Shown here in pieces: positions 1 through 12,300 of a stretch of DNA of 64,000 bases. The stretch is from Cyprinodon diabolis (Eukaryota > Chordata > Actinopteri > Cyprinodontiformes > Cyprinodontidae). The notes under the pieces were generated by a model. The model was not told where the DNA came from. It saw only the letters and a program-made list of their open reading frames with translations, and made no database searches. Made by a program: the position numbers and the translations under genes. Position 1 is the first letter of the stretch. Each line of letters starts with the position of its first letter. The stretch lies in NCBI GenBank assembly GCA_030533445.1, contig CM060064.1, positions 40,207,787 to 40,271,786 of the forward strand, in the 5' to 3' direction.

Positions 1-770
1 AAAGACCCACCAACATAGAAACACATAATATTAAAACTGGACAAACACAACATTAGGTCTATTTATTTAGGTTTTCATCGTATCTGCTTTGTGCATGTAT
101 CATACTCTAACTTCCACTCCTACAAGTATTTTAAATTACTTGGATCAATCTGACACAAATTTTACATCCCCTTTATGATCTTCTCTATACTCTTCCCTGA
201 ACCCATCCTTTTTAATTCTTTTACTCCCCTTACTCACTTTAGTTCTATTATTTTATCATTTAGTTCTTATTATTTTATCTTGGAATAGAGGCGTCCCTCA
301 AACCCATATTTTTTTCCAAACTATATATTTAAGTGATTATTATTATTTTTTTTTATTTTTTGTTGGATCCTGCACTTCTACAACTTCTAATCGTAGATTC
401 TAAATTATCTCTAATTTATTTTGACCTTTTCCCATTTGAAAGAATTTAGTCCAGTACAAACACCTAGGGTATTCTATGCACTGGATGTTTATTCAGCAGG
501 ACAGCACCCAAACAATGTTGTGGTAATTTCTGCTTCTACCTTTTCAGGTGAGAAATTCTTGCCTCTGCATCCACAAGAGTTGTACTGTATTAACCCCTGC
601 TGTTTTAATATGAAACAACAGAACCTGAAAGGTTCGATTGTTTCCTGACACACTCCCACACAGTCACACACACCTATTCTAAGGCCTAAGATATTTTTTT
701 TATTTTACCCAACATAGACAAAAAAAAAAAAAAAAAAACATTTATCGTGTACACTTTGGAGTCTCCAGCT
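1..770. other. AT-rich stretch without a recognisable gene
   Basis: I see no conserved coding signal here. Short open frames occur, but their composition is like random AT-rich sequence. An 18-base A run at about 721-738 could be an old retroposon tail or a simple repeat. If the retroviral remnant that starts at 2993 on the minus strand once ran on leftward, its gag region should lie here, but none is visible. Confidence 0.5.
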
Positions 771-774
771 CCAG

Positions 775-971
775 GCCCTCGCACGCACCGTATACTCAGA
801 TCCCAGATCTGTCAACAAAACTTGGCTTCGTCAAATATCCCTGCTGCAGCTGCAAACCTTACTATCTCAAGAACAACACAGAGTCCCAGACTCAAACGCA
901 CAGAATACCGATCCCAGATCTCTCACAACAAACCCCGTTTGTCAAATATTCTAGCGACTACAACTAGTTAT
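775..971 (-). repeat. Leader tandem repeats of a retroviral remnant (left part)
   Basis: A roughly 100-bp unit recurs here. A degenerate copy covers about 775-880. A better one covers 881-971, is cut by the hAT element at 972-2251 and resumes at 2252. The segment 881-971 matches 2273-2366 almost base for base, including a shared CAGATCTCTCACAACAAACC stretch. By position these repeats lie 3' of the primer-binding site on the minus strand, so they probably belong to the untranslated leader of the remnant. No coding potential is seen. Confidence 0.6.
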
Positions 972-2251
972 CAGTGTTGGGCACGTTACTTTGAAAAAGT
1001 AATTAGTTATAGTTACTAGTTACTTCTCCCAAAAAGTAACTGAGTTACTAACTGAGTTACTCCACAATAAAAGTAACTAGTTACTAGTAAAAGTAACTAT
1101 TGCGTTACTTTTGCGTTTCTCGCCCCCGTAACCCTCACCACCCAGCCCCCACCTTCTCGCGGTGTGATTCAAAAGCCAGATGAATAGAGCGGACGACAAA
1201 GACAAGAACCTGCAGAGAGTTTTGCATTTATTGCAACTCAATGTAAATGACATCAGGGGGGAACGCGATGTGAAGTTTTTTAACAGGGCATTCAGATCTG
1301 GTGAGTATATGAAATTAATAACTGGGGATGTCTAATTCTGAAATCCTGTGTGTTTGGGTTGTTATAGATACTGCAACATCTATCTATACATCTATCTATC
1401 TAGATGTATACTCTGTGTGTGACATAAAACATGGATCTCCATCCCTGCCACAAAGGCCATCAAATAATGTTTAAAATAAAAAATACAGTAGGTTGAGAAG
1501 GCAGAGTATCCATCCATCCATCCATCCATCCAGATTTCTCCCTTTCTCCATATAGGCTATCATTTGATCGTTCACGCTCTCCATAGTTCTCATGTGGCGC
1601 GAGCACAGGGCGACTGGTGCGCGCCTTTAGCTAGCATGCGCGTTTCCTGTCGCTTGCGCGGTGACTCGTGCCGCCTGCGCTGTGCGGAGATGCAGAGGAA
1701 ACCGTATCTGATGGGGAAACGCAGCTCGACGTAACACCGGTATTTCCATCAGGAAAACGCTGTTTGCTGCTGGATCCTCCTCACTCTCCATCTCTCTGTG
1801 TGCTGTACGTTAACACCCACCAGCGGAAACACCCACCTACCCAAATGACAGACGGAAACTCACTATACATCAGCCATTCTCATCCTCCGCTCTCTCATGA
1901 CAAGGCGTGCACCTCTGGATGACCTAAAAAATACTCTTTAATATCTCTTAAACAAAAGTAGCACAAACAATATTTTTTTCTGCACAAATCTGCACTAACG
2001 TTGTACTAACCATTCAGTCTATTTGCAGAGTTTTTGGACGTGGGTGGGGTGTCAGCTTCACGCAGCTGCGCACGAGTCATATCATGAAAAAAGGTTCATT
2101 GTGCGACCTGAGTAACGCGCAGTAACGGGGTGTCTGCAATGGTAACTGCGTTATAGTTACAGTCAAAGTAATTAGTTAGATTACTCGTTACTAAAACAAG
2201 GTAACGGCGTTAGTAACGCCGTTACTTTCAACGCCGTTAGTCCCATCACTG
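972..2251. mobile_element. Non-autonomous hAT-type transposon, 1280 bp
   Basis: The ends are imperfect terminal inverted repeats, starting CAGTGTTGGGCACGTTAC on the left and ending GTTAGTCCCATCACTG on the right, with dense GTAACT/AGTTAC motifs beneath both. It is flanked by a perfect 8-bp duplication, CTAGTTAT, at 964-971 and 2252-2259, which is the hAT hallmark. Joining the flanks restores the uninterrupted repeat seen again at 2273-2375, so the empty site is visible in the same window. The interior has ATCT and ATCC microsatellite runs (about 1378-1400 and 1509-1532) and a CpG-rich patch at 1600-1760, but no transposase. It must have been mobilised in trans. Confidence 0.88.
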
Positions 2252-2590
2252 CTAGTTATAGCTTTCACACAGAGGGTCCCAGACCCAAAACGCACAGAAT
2301 ACCGATCCCAGATCTCTCACAACAAACCGTTTGTCAAATATTCTAGCGACTACAACTAGTTATAGCTTTCACATGGTTCCAGACCAACTTTTAATCAAAA
2401 GCTTTAGGCGTACCCTTTCTGTGCAGATCAGTCCTCAGCTTGAGTCGTCACCAGGATGTCCAGGGCAGGGCTGGACCAACCTATTGGCTCCGTCCGGCAA
2501 AGGGTGGACGGCTGTCGACAGTTTCTTGGCCTTGGTCCCGCACGGTCCTGGACAATTGGATCTGGACTCCCGGAGTTTCAGCACCAAAAA
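2252..2590 (-). mobile_element. Endogenous retrovirus leader and primer-binding site
   Basis: This sits directly 3' of the LTR when read on the minus strand. An 18-base stretch at 2569-2586 reads on the plus strand like a tRNA 3' end finishing in CCA, with a 4-base gap to the LTR boundary at 2591, which fits a primer-binding site. Beyond it, 2370-2568 is GC-rich non-coding leader, followed by the tandem repeat copy at 2273-2375. No gag, pol or env reading frame follows inside the window, so this is a broken partial copy. Confidence 0.65.
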
Positions 2591-2993
2591 TGTTGGGTTT
2601 TAATCCAGAGAAATGTGAGTTTAAAAGATTAAGAGGAAATAATCAACACAGAGACAGGGTTTTGTAATGACGTCAGCGTCTGCAGAAACGGAGAGAAGGT
2701 GTTGACTCCGAAACCAGCACCTTCTCACCCAGATCCCTTCATGGCAAAGCCTTTTATTAAGAGTTTACAACATCATAAGGCTGGCCTAAAACAGAAGACC
2801 CAGTAATGATTATCTGGGAAGATGCAGGTAATAAGATAGTGTGAATTGACCAACTGGCTGGATGGAAGTCACACAACCGTGTGATTCTGCCTCATGACCT
2901 GCTGGAGGTCATAAAAGTTTATGACCCTTCTGGTTGAATCACAGGATACAAATGTAGCATCTTCTTTCTTTCAATGTTTCATATGTCCACACA
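2591..2993 (-). mobile_element. Retroviral-type LTR, about 403 bp
   Basis: Read on the minus strand the block starts TGTGTGGACA and ends CCCAACA, giving TG...CA borders. It has an AATAAA poly(A) signal (complement of 2753-2758) followed by about 160 bp that would be R-U5. It abuts the primer-binding site at 2569-2586. The outer border (2991 or 2993) is a judgement from the TG dinucleotide. No partner LTR and no target duplication could be found, so it is the 5' end of a truncated insertion. Confidence 0.65.
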
Positions 2994-3179
2994 ATAATTT
3001 TATAATTATCACTCTAACAGACATTTAGCAAAGTCACAAGATTTATATCCAATTATTTCTGAAGGCTTTTAAAGCATGTTGGTCCTTTGCTTTTTGTAGC
3101 TTTAGTTTCATTAGATGGGATTAGTAAGTAGTTTATTAACAGGGAAACAGTTTAGAAAAGGACCGCTCTAATATCCAGG

Positions 3180-3835
3180 AGTCCGTAGCCAGGGGTTCCG
3201 ATCTGAACAGAAACAGACAGATTCAGCGTTCCAGGAATCCACAGAGCATTCAGGAAGGTTCAGAGTTTCAATGAGTCCAGCAGTGAGCTCAGGCAAAGAC
3301 GCTCAGATGGGGACTGGCAGGTCTAGTGTTTGATAGGAACATAGACAAGACATGGTAACAGGATAACTGCAGAAACTTTAAACTGTATTCCTTCTAGAAG
3401 CCAGGATTATGGGAATTAAAACTGGCCTCCCCCGCACTCCTAACGAAAACCAGAGGCCTCCGCAGAGAAATGCCAGAACCCAAGCTCCCCCCGCATGCCG
3501 AGCCAAAACCCCGAGGGCTCAGTGGACAAGAATGGGGACATGATCAAGAGACAGGAGACAAGCACTAACACCCTCTATACACACTGGTCTGCAAGAGTCA
3601 GGACATGAACCACAGACTTAACTAAACTAAAAAACAAACAAACATGAACAATTAACACGAATACAAATGAATAACTAAGGACAATGATCTGGCCCTGATA
3701 GCTGGGCTTAACCGTATATAAAGCAGGCCGAACAGGTGGATAAGATGAATAATAAGTAGAGCGCAGGGAGGGAACAGCAGGTGAATGAAGTGAGTAATTA
3801 GATCAGCTACCGCAGTTGTGATCATGACACCAGGG
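3180..3835. repeat. Unclassified interspersed repeat
   Basis: This moderately GC-rich, non-coding block differs in composition from its neighbours and resembles in style the blocks at 45320-45720 and (opposite strand) 9620-10120. It has no clear terminal repeats. It ends where the LINE reverse-transcriptase remnant begins. The preceding stretch 2994-3179 holds nothing I recognise. Confidence 0.35.
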
Positions 3836-3948
3836 TTACCTGTGGAGTACCACAGGTATCATTGCTAGGGCCAGTTGTCTTTTTCCCACAAGGTAAAAGG
3901 ATCAGACAGTATGGGATTAATTACCTCTTCTTTTTATGAGAGTCTGTC

Positions 3949-4033
<85 letters not shown>

Positions 4034-5640
4034 GACATGATAACTTGGAAATTGCAATTTTTATTAGGTGTCCCTCATGCCAAGGAACAATCTGTTTCAT
4101 GTTGGCTGTTCTAGTTTCCACTGCTTTGCTGATGAAACCCTCAGCTATATTTTTCCATTAGTCCTGATTAAACTAACCCATTACATAGACTGCAGGCATG
4201 TCTTGAAGATATAAAAACTGGGGTAACTCTTAACTTTCTGCTTTTGAATGCAGAAAAAAAACGGACGTTATTGTCTTTGGGCCAGAGTGTATGAAAAAGA
4301 AGCTAATCAGTCACTTCATCTTGATGGGATTAAGTTGGTCTCAGATTATAAAGTCAAAAGCCTTGGAGTTATTTATGTTTGATCAACAACTTTCATTTAA
4401 ATGCCATATCAAAGAGGCTTGTAGAATTTTATTCTTAAATCTCTAGGATATTGCAAAAATGAGAAATATTCTCTCCAAGGGCGATGCTGAGAAACTAGTC
4501 CATGGACTCCATGCATTTGTCACTTCAAAGCTAGCGTATTGCAATTCTTTTGTATCAGTCACAAACTGTAGTTAAAAGTCTTTAGCTGATCCAAAATGCT
4601 GCATCCAAAGATCTGATGATAATTTAAAAGAGAGATCATAGTTGTCCTATCTTATCTGCTCTTTATTGGCTTCCTTTTAAATCCTATATCATTTAAAATG
4701 CTCCTTCTCACATATAAAGCACAAAATAACCAAGCTCCATCTTATATCAGCGATCTGATCATTCCTCATGTTCCTAATGGAGCCCTTTGCTCTCAATCTA
4801 CAGTAGTAGTTCCTCAAGTAGTTTCTTGAGTTGAATGGGAGGCAGATCTTTTAGTTATCAGACTCCTCTCCTGTGGAACCAACTACCAGTATTAATCCGC
4901 CAGACATCCATCCTGTCTAAATTTAAGGCTAGGCTTAAATTTTTCCCTTTTGTTCAAGCTTATAGTTAGAGTGAGTCAGGTGATCCTCAGCTATCCCTAT
5001 AGTTATGCTGCTAAAGGCTTAGACTGCTTGAGGACATAGGGACCCCTTCAATCATTCTGCGTTATTAAATCTCTATTCTTCCTTCTGTATTTGTTAGTTC
5101 AACCCCTAAATTTATGTTCCACCTTTCTCGTCATAGTACATTCATTTGTCTGTTTCTGTTTAGCTGTGGCATTATCCTGGAGAGAAACATCAACTGGGCT
5201 GCTGCCATTACACCTTAGATTATAGATGATTGAGTTGGGTCTGTTTCAGTTCTTAGTTCTGTTTCTCTCCTAGACATAGCTATGGGCTCTCTTTCACCCC
5301 TTTGACATAGAAACTGGCTCAGAGCTCATCTGCATAACAGTTTCTTTCCCAGACAGAGCCACCAGTGGAGCTAGTTTAATGTTACATTTTGTCACATAGA
5401 CAATATAGATCAGTGGTTCTATGTTAGTTTTGTATGTCTGCTTCTGTCTCCTTGGAGCCCTAGTCAATCTCTGGTTTAAGGTTGCTCACACTGTTTCTGG
5501 TTCTGTCGGAGTTTTCTTCTGTTAAAAAGGAGTTTTTCCTTTCTACTATTGCTTCTGCAAAGGACTGACAGACTGTCCAGGGTGTACCCCACCTCTCACC
5601 CTTTGACACACAGGACAGCTGTCTGCATAGATAGATTAGG
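3836..5640 (+). mobile_element. Decayed L2-type LINE (reverse transcriptase 3' part and 3' UTR)
   Basis: Broken frames still read like the end of an L2-clade ORF2. A C-G-V-P-Q-x-S-L-L-G-P string lies near 3840-3880. There are stretches equivalent to the family's 'VFGPE', 'SLGVI...LSFK.HIKE' and 'QNAAS' near 4270-4620, and a 'PLLWNQLPVL'-like segment near 4860-4900. The tail at about 5480-5560 carries the GGTTCTGTCGGAG-type 3' UTR motif typical of these fish LINEs. Stops and frameshifts are frequent. A long GT microsatellite sits inside at 3950-4035. Three other fragments of the same general kind lie at 34728, 46596 and 47563. Confidence 0.75.
3950..4035. repeat. (GT)n microsatellite
   Basis: About 40 GT dinucleotides, nearly uninterrupted except for one GC step near the right end. 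It lies inside the L2 remnant. Confidence 0.98.
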
Positions 5641-8039
5641 AAATATACATTTTATTTATTTTTTTTTGCAGGCAATGAGCCATTACTTTTTGACTGTAAA
5701 AAAGTAAAAACTGTGTAACATTCTATTATCACAATCCACTATCCTGTACTTATTTAACTTATTGTATTATGTGTAACTATTGTATCTTAAATTCAGAATG
5801 AAAGGTTTCAGAGGTTATGAATTAATTAGTGGTCATATTTTATATGGAAAATGTACAAGCAGTATGTGTATTGATATGTTCTGGATTAGTCAGTCAGTTA
5901 GAGTTATATGACTTTTCTAAACTTGACCAACAAACATTAATGGGATTAAAGCTGAACGTGGAAAGATTATCTCATGAAACAAATTAATGTGAAAAAAAAG
6001 AGTGATGGTTGCATAACTCATCTATATGACGCTACTTATATGGAACTTGGTATCACTGTCCTTCCAGTTCACTTTTATCCACACATTATGGTTGGTTTAT
6101 CACATAAAATATTAAATATTTTGGCAAACCACTGCAAATCTGCTGATGATCAACAACACTGTGAAATTTAGAGGGCTATAAAGGTGACCCCACACAGAAT
6201 ACATCACATCGTCATAAATACATGAACTTCAAGAAAAGCGTGGATTTAAATGCAGTGAATTATTTTTTTTATCTGCAATCATCCTGCTGTTACTATAAGT
6301 TTATTTTTATTTTTTTAACTTAATATTTTTCACTTTTACTATGTTTGCCTGTATTGTGCAATGTCATTCTGGATGACAACCATAAAATGAGCCAAAAAAC
6401 CCAAACTAAACCCTAATTGATTTTACTGTGAAAAGTCATTGAAAGCCAGTCAAAGCAGCACACTTTGGCCTTTTAAATCATTTAAATCTGCACACTAATT
6501 ACATTCAGGATATACATTCTTTACATTTTCGATGTACGGACAGTAGCTGACAGTCAGGAGTTCGGGGTTTTAACAGAGCTAACAAGGGCTCATTTCTGTG
6601 TGGTTACAAACAATGTTTGTTCAAATTTAAAGCAAAGTGGAAAAAGAGGGGAGCCCTCATCGCTTGTGAATAATCTGCAGTGGTAATGTAAAAAAAAAAA
6701 AAAAAAGTGGGATCAGATTCAGGATCAGAGGGTTATGTTTGCAGGGGCTAAAAGAAAAAAAAATTATAAACCTCAAATACTGCGTGAGGTGCCTCTAAGA
6801 CAAATTAGCATGCACAATCACAACGCGGTGAAAGATGAGATCAAGACTCTAAATTATTTTCAACTGGATTTGGTAACAGGATCCCATCCTTTGTGGGTTC
6901 TGTCGAGTCTTGGCAGAAGTCCCGGCCCAGCCCTCAGGCGAAGGTGATTTTAACATGCGCTCACGTTGCCAGCTTCCTGCACTCTGCAATGTTTCATTAA
7001 TTTTAGCCTTGTGTGTTGGAATATATATTCAACACTAGATTAATTCACATGAAAAAAATGCTGCAAAAATTGTTTTAGCAGAAGGGCGTATTGAAAAATT
7101 TCTATGTAAGACACTTTATAAACCACTCTTAATGTTTTATTATTTGCAACTGTCTCATGTGTCACGTTTCAAATCGTTTGCAAAAAAGGTATCTCCAGGC
7201 AGAAAAATGTCAGCTAACAAGCTGTCAGTGTATAATGCTGCAAGAGCTGAACAGTCTAGGTATAGGCTTATTGTTACAGTAAGACAAAACTAAGAATTAT
7301 ATACAGTTCGCTTATATTTGCCAGGCGTATCAGATTTCCCGGCACCTGGTTGAGTCAAACACTTAATTACAGCGTAATTTACATTTTAAACAGTAGAAAC
7401 CGATTGAGGCACATACTTTGGTTCAACAGTGCAAATCAAAGCTTCAGGCTGCTCCTGCAAATAGACAAAACATGGAATGTTTAAGTATGATTTCCTTTTA
7501 GCCAATTTCCATAGTTCAGTTGCAATACAGGGAAAAAGCTTTTCACCTCCTCAAAGATTTGCTTTTGCTTGTATTTCATACCTGAATGTTTTAAGACATC
7601 ATTAGACCAAGACAACTTGAATAATTACAAAATGCATGGAATTATGAATATATATATATATTAAAGACAAAAAGGTATCCAAGCCAACCTGATCACAAGA
7701 AGAAAATGAAATGCACTGATTAACTGGTCAAAACAGCTGACCAGTTGAATCAAGTTTCACTTACAAAACCCAGGCCGGATTACTGCCTTGACTTTAGATT
7801 TACGAAATGACTTAAATAAATCTGTAAGACAATCGTAAACGGGCCAAGAAATCTATAAAAGCAACACACCATGCACTACTCAGAGAAACTCACAAACAGA
7901 TGAGAAACACCTTTTCAGGGATCCTGCTATTTTTTTTTTATTTCAGACAAAACAATTCTAGGATAAAAATAGTCTGTACTTATATAGCACTTGCAAAATA
8001 GTTTAATCTACCTGCCTGGATCCATCCACCTCAAGTCAG
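5641..8039. other. Unique AT-rich intergenic DNA downstream of meox2
   Basis: No gene or clear repeat seen. The stretch from about 6420 to 7640 is compositionally even and lacks repeat signatures, so it may contain conserved non-coding DNA, but nothing in the sequence alone proves that. A short TA run lies near 7650. Confidence 0.4.
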
Positions 8040-8562
8040 GAATCTTGACCAAAGCTCTTTACGCTTTTCAGTCATTCATCCATTCATTTGCACAATGATG
8101 GCATGCTACATCTTAGAGAGATTATAGCTGCCCTGGGGGTCACTGATAGAAGCCAGGCTGATAACACCAGGCCCTCTGACCACCGTCAGTAAGCAAAGCA
8201 GGTGAAGTGTCTTGCCCAAGGACAAGATAAGGCGTAGAACCATCAACCCTCCTGCCAGACATGGGCAATTTGGAGTCAACAAGTCATCTCCATGTCATGT
8301 ATTTGTTCTACCCAGCCACTGAAGCAGGTGAGTCCAATGTTCACCGTGAATTAACCTGTGCAGATTGGACTCACCTGGTTAATTGGCTGGGTAGATTAAA
8401 TACATGACATGGAGATGACTTGTTGACTCCACATTGCCCATGTCTGCCTCCTGCAAACTCCACAGTTGCCCACCGTGAAAGTAAATTCAACATTCCATCA
8501 CAGCGATGGGTGTCCACCCCAAATACCAGACATCATTCAGAGGTTAGTCCAGAAATAGTTGT
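8040..8562. repeat. Older interspersed repeat hosting a MITE
   Basis: The block around 8100-8255 and 8455-8520 contains the phrase GTGTCTTGCCCAAGGACA and neighbouring wording that I recognise as a widespread fish repeat, family name unknown to me. It is interrupted by the hairpin element at 8256-8446. Nothing recognisable follows between 8563 and the meox2 stop codon except possible 3' UTR. Confidence 0.5.
8256..8446. mobile_element. 191-bp hairpin MITE, hAT-like
   Basis: Almost the whole element is one inverted repeat. The first 47 bases (from CAGACATGGGCAA) match the complement of the last 47 with one mismatch, and weaker pairing continues to a loop of about 20 bases near 8342-8361. A perfect 8-bp duplication, CCTCCTGC, flanks it at 8248-8255 and 8447-8454, which points to hAT-type integration. 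It has no coding capacity. Family assignment rests on the duplication length and the CAG terminus only. Confidence 0.85.
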
Positions 8563-8860
8563 TTAAAATTGGGCTGTTTGGTCGGTCTGATTTTGTTCCA
8601 CTTTGGTCCAATAGTAGACGTTACTATCTGAATAATTACAAAATTTTTTACCTTTCACTTAATAACCAAATGGAGATTAAAGTCATGTTCTTTTTTCAAT
8701 GTATTTTCAACCTATTTTTTACTTGGTAGGGTTGCTGTCAGGAAAGGCAGAACAACCACTGACTTCTGGGGAAATTACATTTTTAGGTAGGATCGGGTTG
8801 GCTTGGATAGTGTTTTTGTTTAATGATAAAATGAAATAAATTTGAAAAGTTATTTTTGTA

Positions 8861-8866
8861 TTTAAT
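8861..8866 (-). promoter_or_regulatory. Possible meox2 poly(A) signal
   Basis: The complement reads ATTAAA, about 240 bp past the meox2 stop codon. It is one candidate only. Other TTTATT or TTTAAT sites lie further left (for example near 7938) and the real 3' UTR may be longer. Confidence 0.25.
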
Positions 8867-9106
8867 CAGGTTATCTTGTTCAATAATAAGATTCTTTTGA
8901 AACATTTAGGTGCGTTGAAAAAACGGAAAAAACCAAACAAGAAATCTGTTAGGAGCAAAATAATTACATCATTTCTGCAGCTATTTTTTAAACCAATACC
9001 CCTCCTCGTTGCTTGATTGAATGGCCATGGGGAATCATCCAACAGCAGTTCCTTCTAAGGAAGGTCTCAAGGCGGACGAGGGGACGGATGTGTGTGTGCC
9101 TGTGCA

Positions 9107-9325
9107 TCATAAGTGAGCATGCTCAGAGCTCTGATCACTGTCATGACTGTCCTCATTGGCCAAGGAGTCCGTGGAGTGATGGAGCGCAGCAATGCCGGAG
9201 AACTCTGATGGCAGAAGTGTTCCTTTTTTCACATTCACCAGTTCCTTCTCACGAGCCGCTGCACCCTGCTGGCCGCCTTTCACTCTTTTCCACTTCATCC
9301 TTCTGTTCTGGAACCACACTTTCAC
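9107..9325 (-). CDS. meox2: meox2 coding exon 3
   Basis: Starts after a CCACAG acceptor with [18 protein letters not shown] (recognition helix), then the MEOX2-specific [17 protein letters not shown] segment and the acidic/serine tail [19 protein letters not shown], with a TGA stop at 9107-9109. It encodes the last 72 residues. Confidence 0.96.
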   Translation of the reverse strand: MKVWFQNRRMKWKRVKGGQQGAAAREKELVNVKKGTLLPSEFSGIAALHHSTDSLANEDSHDSDQSSEHAHL

Positions 9326-12300
9326 CTGTGGAGTATAACAGGGAGAAATATTCAAACCTGTCTCATAATATTCACTTATCTTCTTTGGTTCCAATAACAG
9401 CTTTAGAAAAACAGGTTTTAAAGATGCTGAAATCTAACATCAAATGTGCAAAAACCCAAAAGACTCCCTCCTTTCAAAATATAGCCAAAATTGAAAAGCA
9501 ATAAGACTGTATTAGTCTTTCATCAGTCTAAAAAAAAGTTAAGCAGACTCTTCTCTTATCATGGCTCCTTTAAGATCATACTAGAATATTTCAATCAGGA
9601 TTTCATGTAATGGACTTTGTCCATCATGTTTGGGTAACTTGATGTGTTTTGTTAGAGATTTTTTTGGTTTCTATTAGCTTTCCGCTTTTAGAAGTTGCTG
9701 TTGTTGTGTTTTGTTCACTTCCTGTTTCCCAATGGTTTCCCAGTCTGTGGTTGGTTGAAGGTCTTTCTTAGTTGTGTTCTTTGTCTGCAGCTTATTAGCT
9801 TCAGGTTTGGGTTTAGTTCCTGTCTGATTTCGTCGTTTTTCTGATTGCGCTCTCCGCTGCTTCCATTCTGCTCATTAGTCTCCTCCCTTTATTGTTCCAC
9901 TCATCATTTCTCCCCAGGATATATTCCCATTTCTTTAGGTTAGTTGATTTAGCTAATCTTACTGTATTTAATTCTCCCCTCCACCGTTACTTTTCTTTGT
10001 GGAGTTATACAGCTTCATGATCTCCGGTTCACATTTTTGGGATTTATTTTATATTGGACATTTTTGTTGCTTTTTAGTATCAAACTTCACTACTGCCACC
10101 AGTTTGTCTAGATGCAAGTCCTCTATAACCACCAATACCACTAGTGACCAATATAAAGTCTGAATATAAAAATATAAAAGAAAAAATAACAATAAAAAAT
10201 AGTAATTTCAGGGGAGTGGCGGCCTAGTGGTTAGGGCATAGAGCTTGGAATCCTGAGGTTGGCGTTCAAGCCCCACTCCCACAGACTGCCACTCTGGGTC
10301 CCTGAGCAAAGATCCTTAACATCAACACTGCTCCCTAGTTGCCGCACAATGGCAGCCCACTGCTCCCCAAGGGGATGGGTTAGATGTAGAGAGTTAATTT
10401 CATTGCTCTGTACTTGTGACAGTTTAATGACAATAAAAGCTGGAATAAAGAATAAATAATAACCTTTGCTTTGGCCATCGAACAAACTTCCTTTTATGTT
10501 AGCAGTTGATTTTATCGTTGGAGAAATCAATACAAAAGAAGGTGTTTGAGAAATTAACCAGTTGATCAACTAGTTTTAACCAAACTTTTTTGGCAGATGG
10601 CTTCACATTTGAAAATTTAATATTACGCTATACAGAAGATTTAAATGCAACTGCAACACCCAGTGGTGTCAAAGGTACACACATCTGTTACTTAAGTAGA
10701 TGTATAGGTACTGCAGTTTAAAAACACTCTGTTAAAGTTAAAGTATCAACTTGACCTCTTTACTCAAGTAAAAGTGAAAAAGTATGTGCTCCAAAAACTA
10801 CTTAAAATATAAACATAAAGAGTAATCTTTAAGAAAAACAGCCAGATGCCACTATATGAATTGCAAGCTAAATTTTTCAACTATTTAGAAAAATTCTTTG
10901 AGATAGGGCCAAGGATGAGGGAGGTCTTGTTGGTCTCCGTCTCCCGATACGCTCTCGCCTGTGTCCGACCTTTCAGACATTTCAGCATCTTTTTCTGAAT
11001 CCGACATTGTAGCATGGCATAGACAATTCACGTTTGCAGTTTGAAGAACACCTGCTTGCTTCTGATGATTTCCTTTAGCTAACCAATGAGTGTTTGCATT
11101 ATATGACTCATCCCATCACACTAGTTTTCATTAGATGTGGATGGAGCCAATGATCTGCGTTGGATGGCGCACATGACGTGAAATAAATATTTATTAGCAC
11201 TTAACCGAAGCCAAGAGTAACGAGTAACATTTGTTTTGAAATTGTAAGGAATAGAAAGTACAGATACTTGTGTGAAAATGTAATGAGTAGAAGTCAGAAG
11301 TAGGAAGAAAAATAAGAAATGGAGTAAAGTATAGATACCTAAAAAGTGTACTTAAGTACAGTAACAAAGTAAATGTACTTCGTTACTTGACATCTCTGGC
11401 AACACCATGTAGTACTACAGCTAGCTTAAAACTAGTTCTACTTTTAACCTGAGCGTAGTTTTAAAGTGTTTGTCTGGGCTAATGATGATGCTGCCCCTTA
11501 TGAAGAAACTTATGGACAAACTGATCTCATCGGTTAAGTAGGAAATCCCTTTAGAGTTTAAGTTATGAATTTAGATGTTACTTTGTAACCTAGATTGTTT
11601 ATAACCTAAATTTTTCTAAGGTCCACATTTCTGTGACAGTTTTTTTCTATAATCTCTTTGCTGCTGTAAACACCAGAATTTCCACACTGTGGGACAATAA
11701 AGGGATTTTCTATTCTATTTCTATTCTATTCTATAAATGGTACGTAAAAAAACAAAAAACAAAAACAAAAAAAAACAGTTATGGGCTTTGTAATTATCTG
11801 CCTGGATCTTTTCTAATTTTCTTTTACAGATTTTTTTTGTGGTAAAACAAATTCTGTGTTAGGAATCCAGTTTGTGTGGGTTGTGTTTTTGTGTTGTTCT
11901 CTCCGTCCACCACCAGGTGGCGCCCTGTTCTTGTTTGTCCTCCCACACACCTGCGGCTGGTTGGCTCATTACTGAGGACTATTTGAGTGGTGGACTGTCA
12001 CTACCTCGACGCCAGAGTGTTTGCCAGTTTTGGGTACTCTAGCCAAGCTGAGTTTTGCTGAGTCTCGCTTAGTCTTTGTTTTTTCCCTGAACCTAACCTT
12101 GTTTTTGTCTTTGCCTTTTTGGCAGGAAGCCTTCCTGCAAGCTGGATTTTTGGGCTTCTTCCCCTAGAAGGATTGTTTGACTCTCACACTAAGCAGGGGA
12201 TTAACCTCCACAAGTTCCATTCAAGTCCTCCTGGATTCCAAAGTGACAGTGCGCTCAATAGCTCCTCAGGATCCTACCAAGTTTTAACCTGTCCGCCCTC

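Noticed and set aside
3875..4121. Open frames rich in Val-Cys or Thr-His
   Set aside because: Translations of the GT microsatellite.
9013..9504. A 163-codon plus-strand open frame over meox2 exon 3
   Set aside because: Antisense shadow of the homeobox exon; the residues do not resemble any family.
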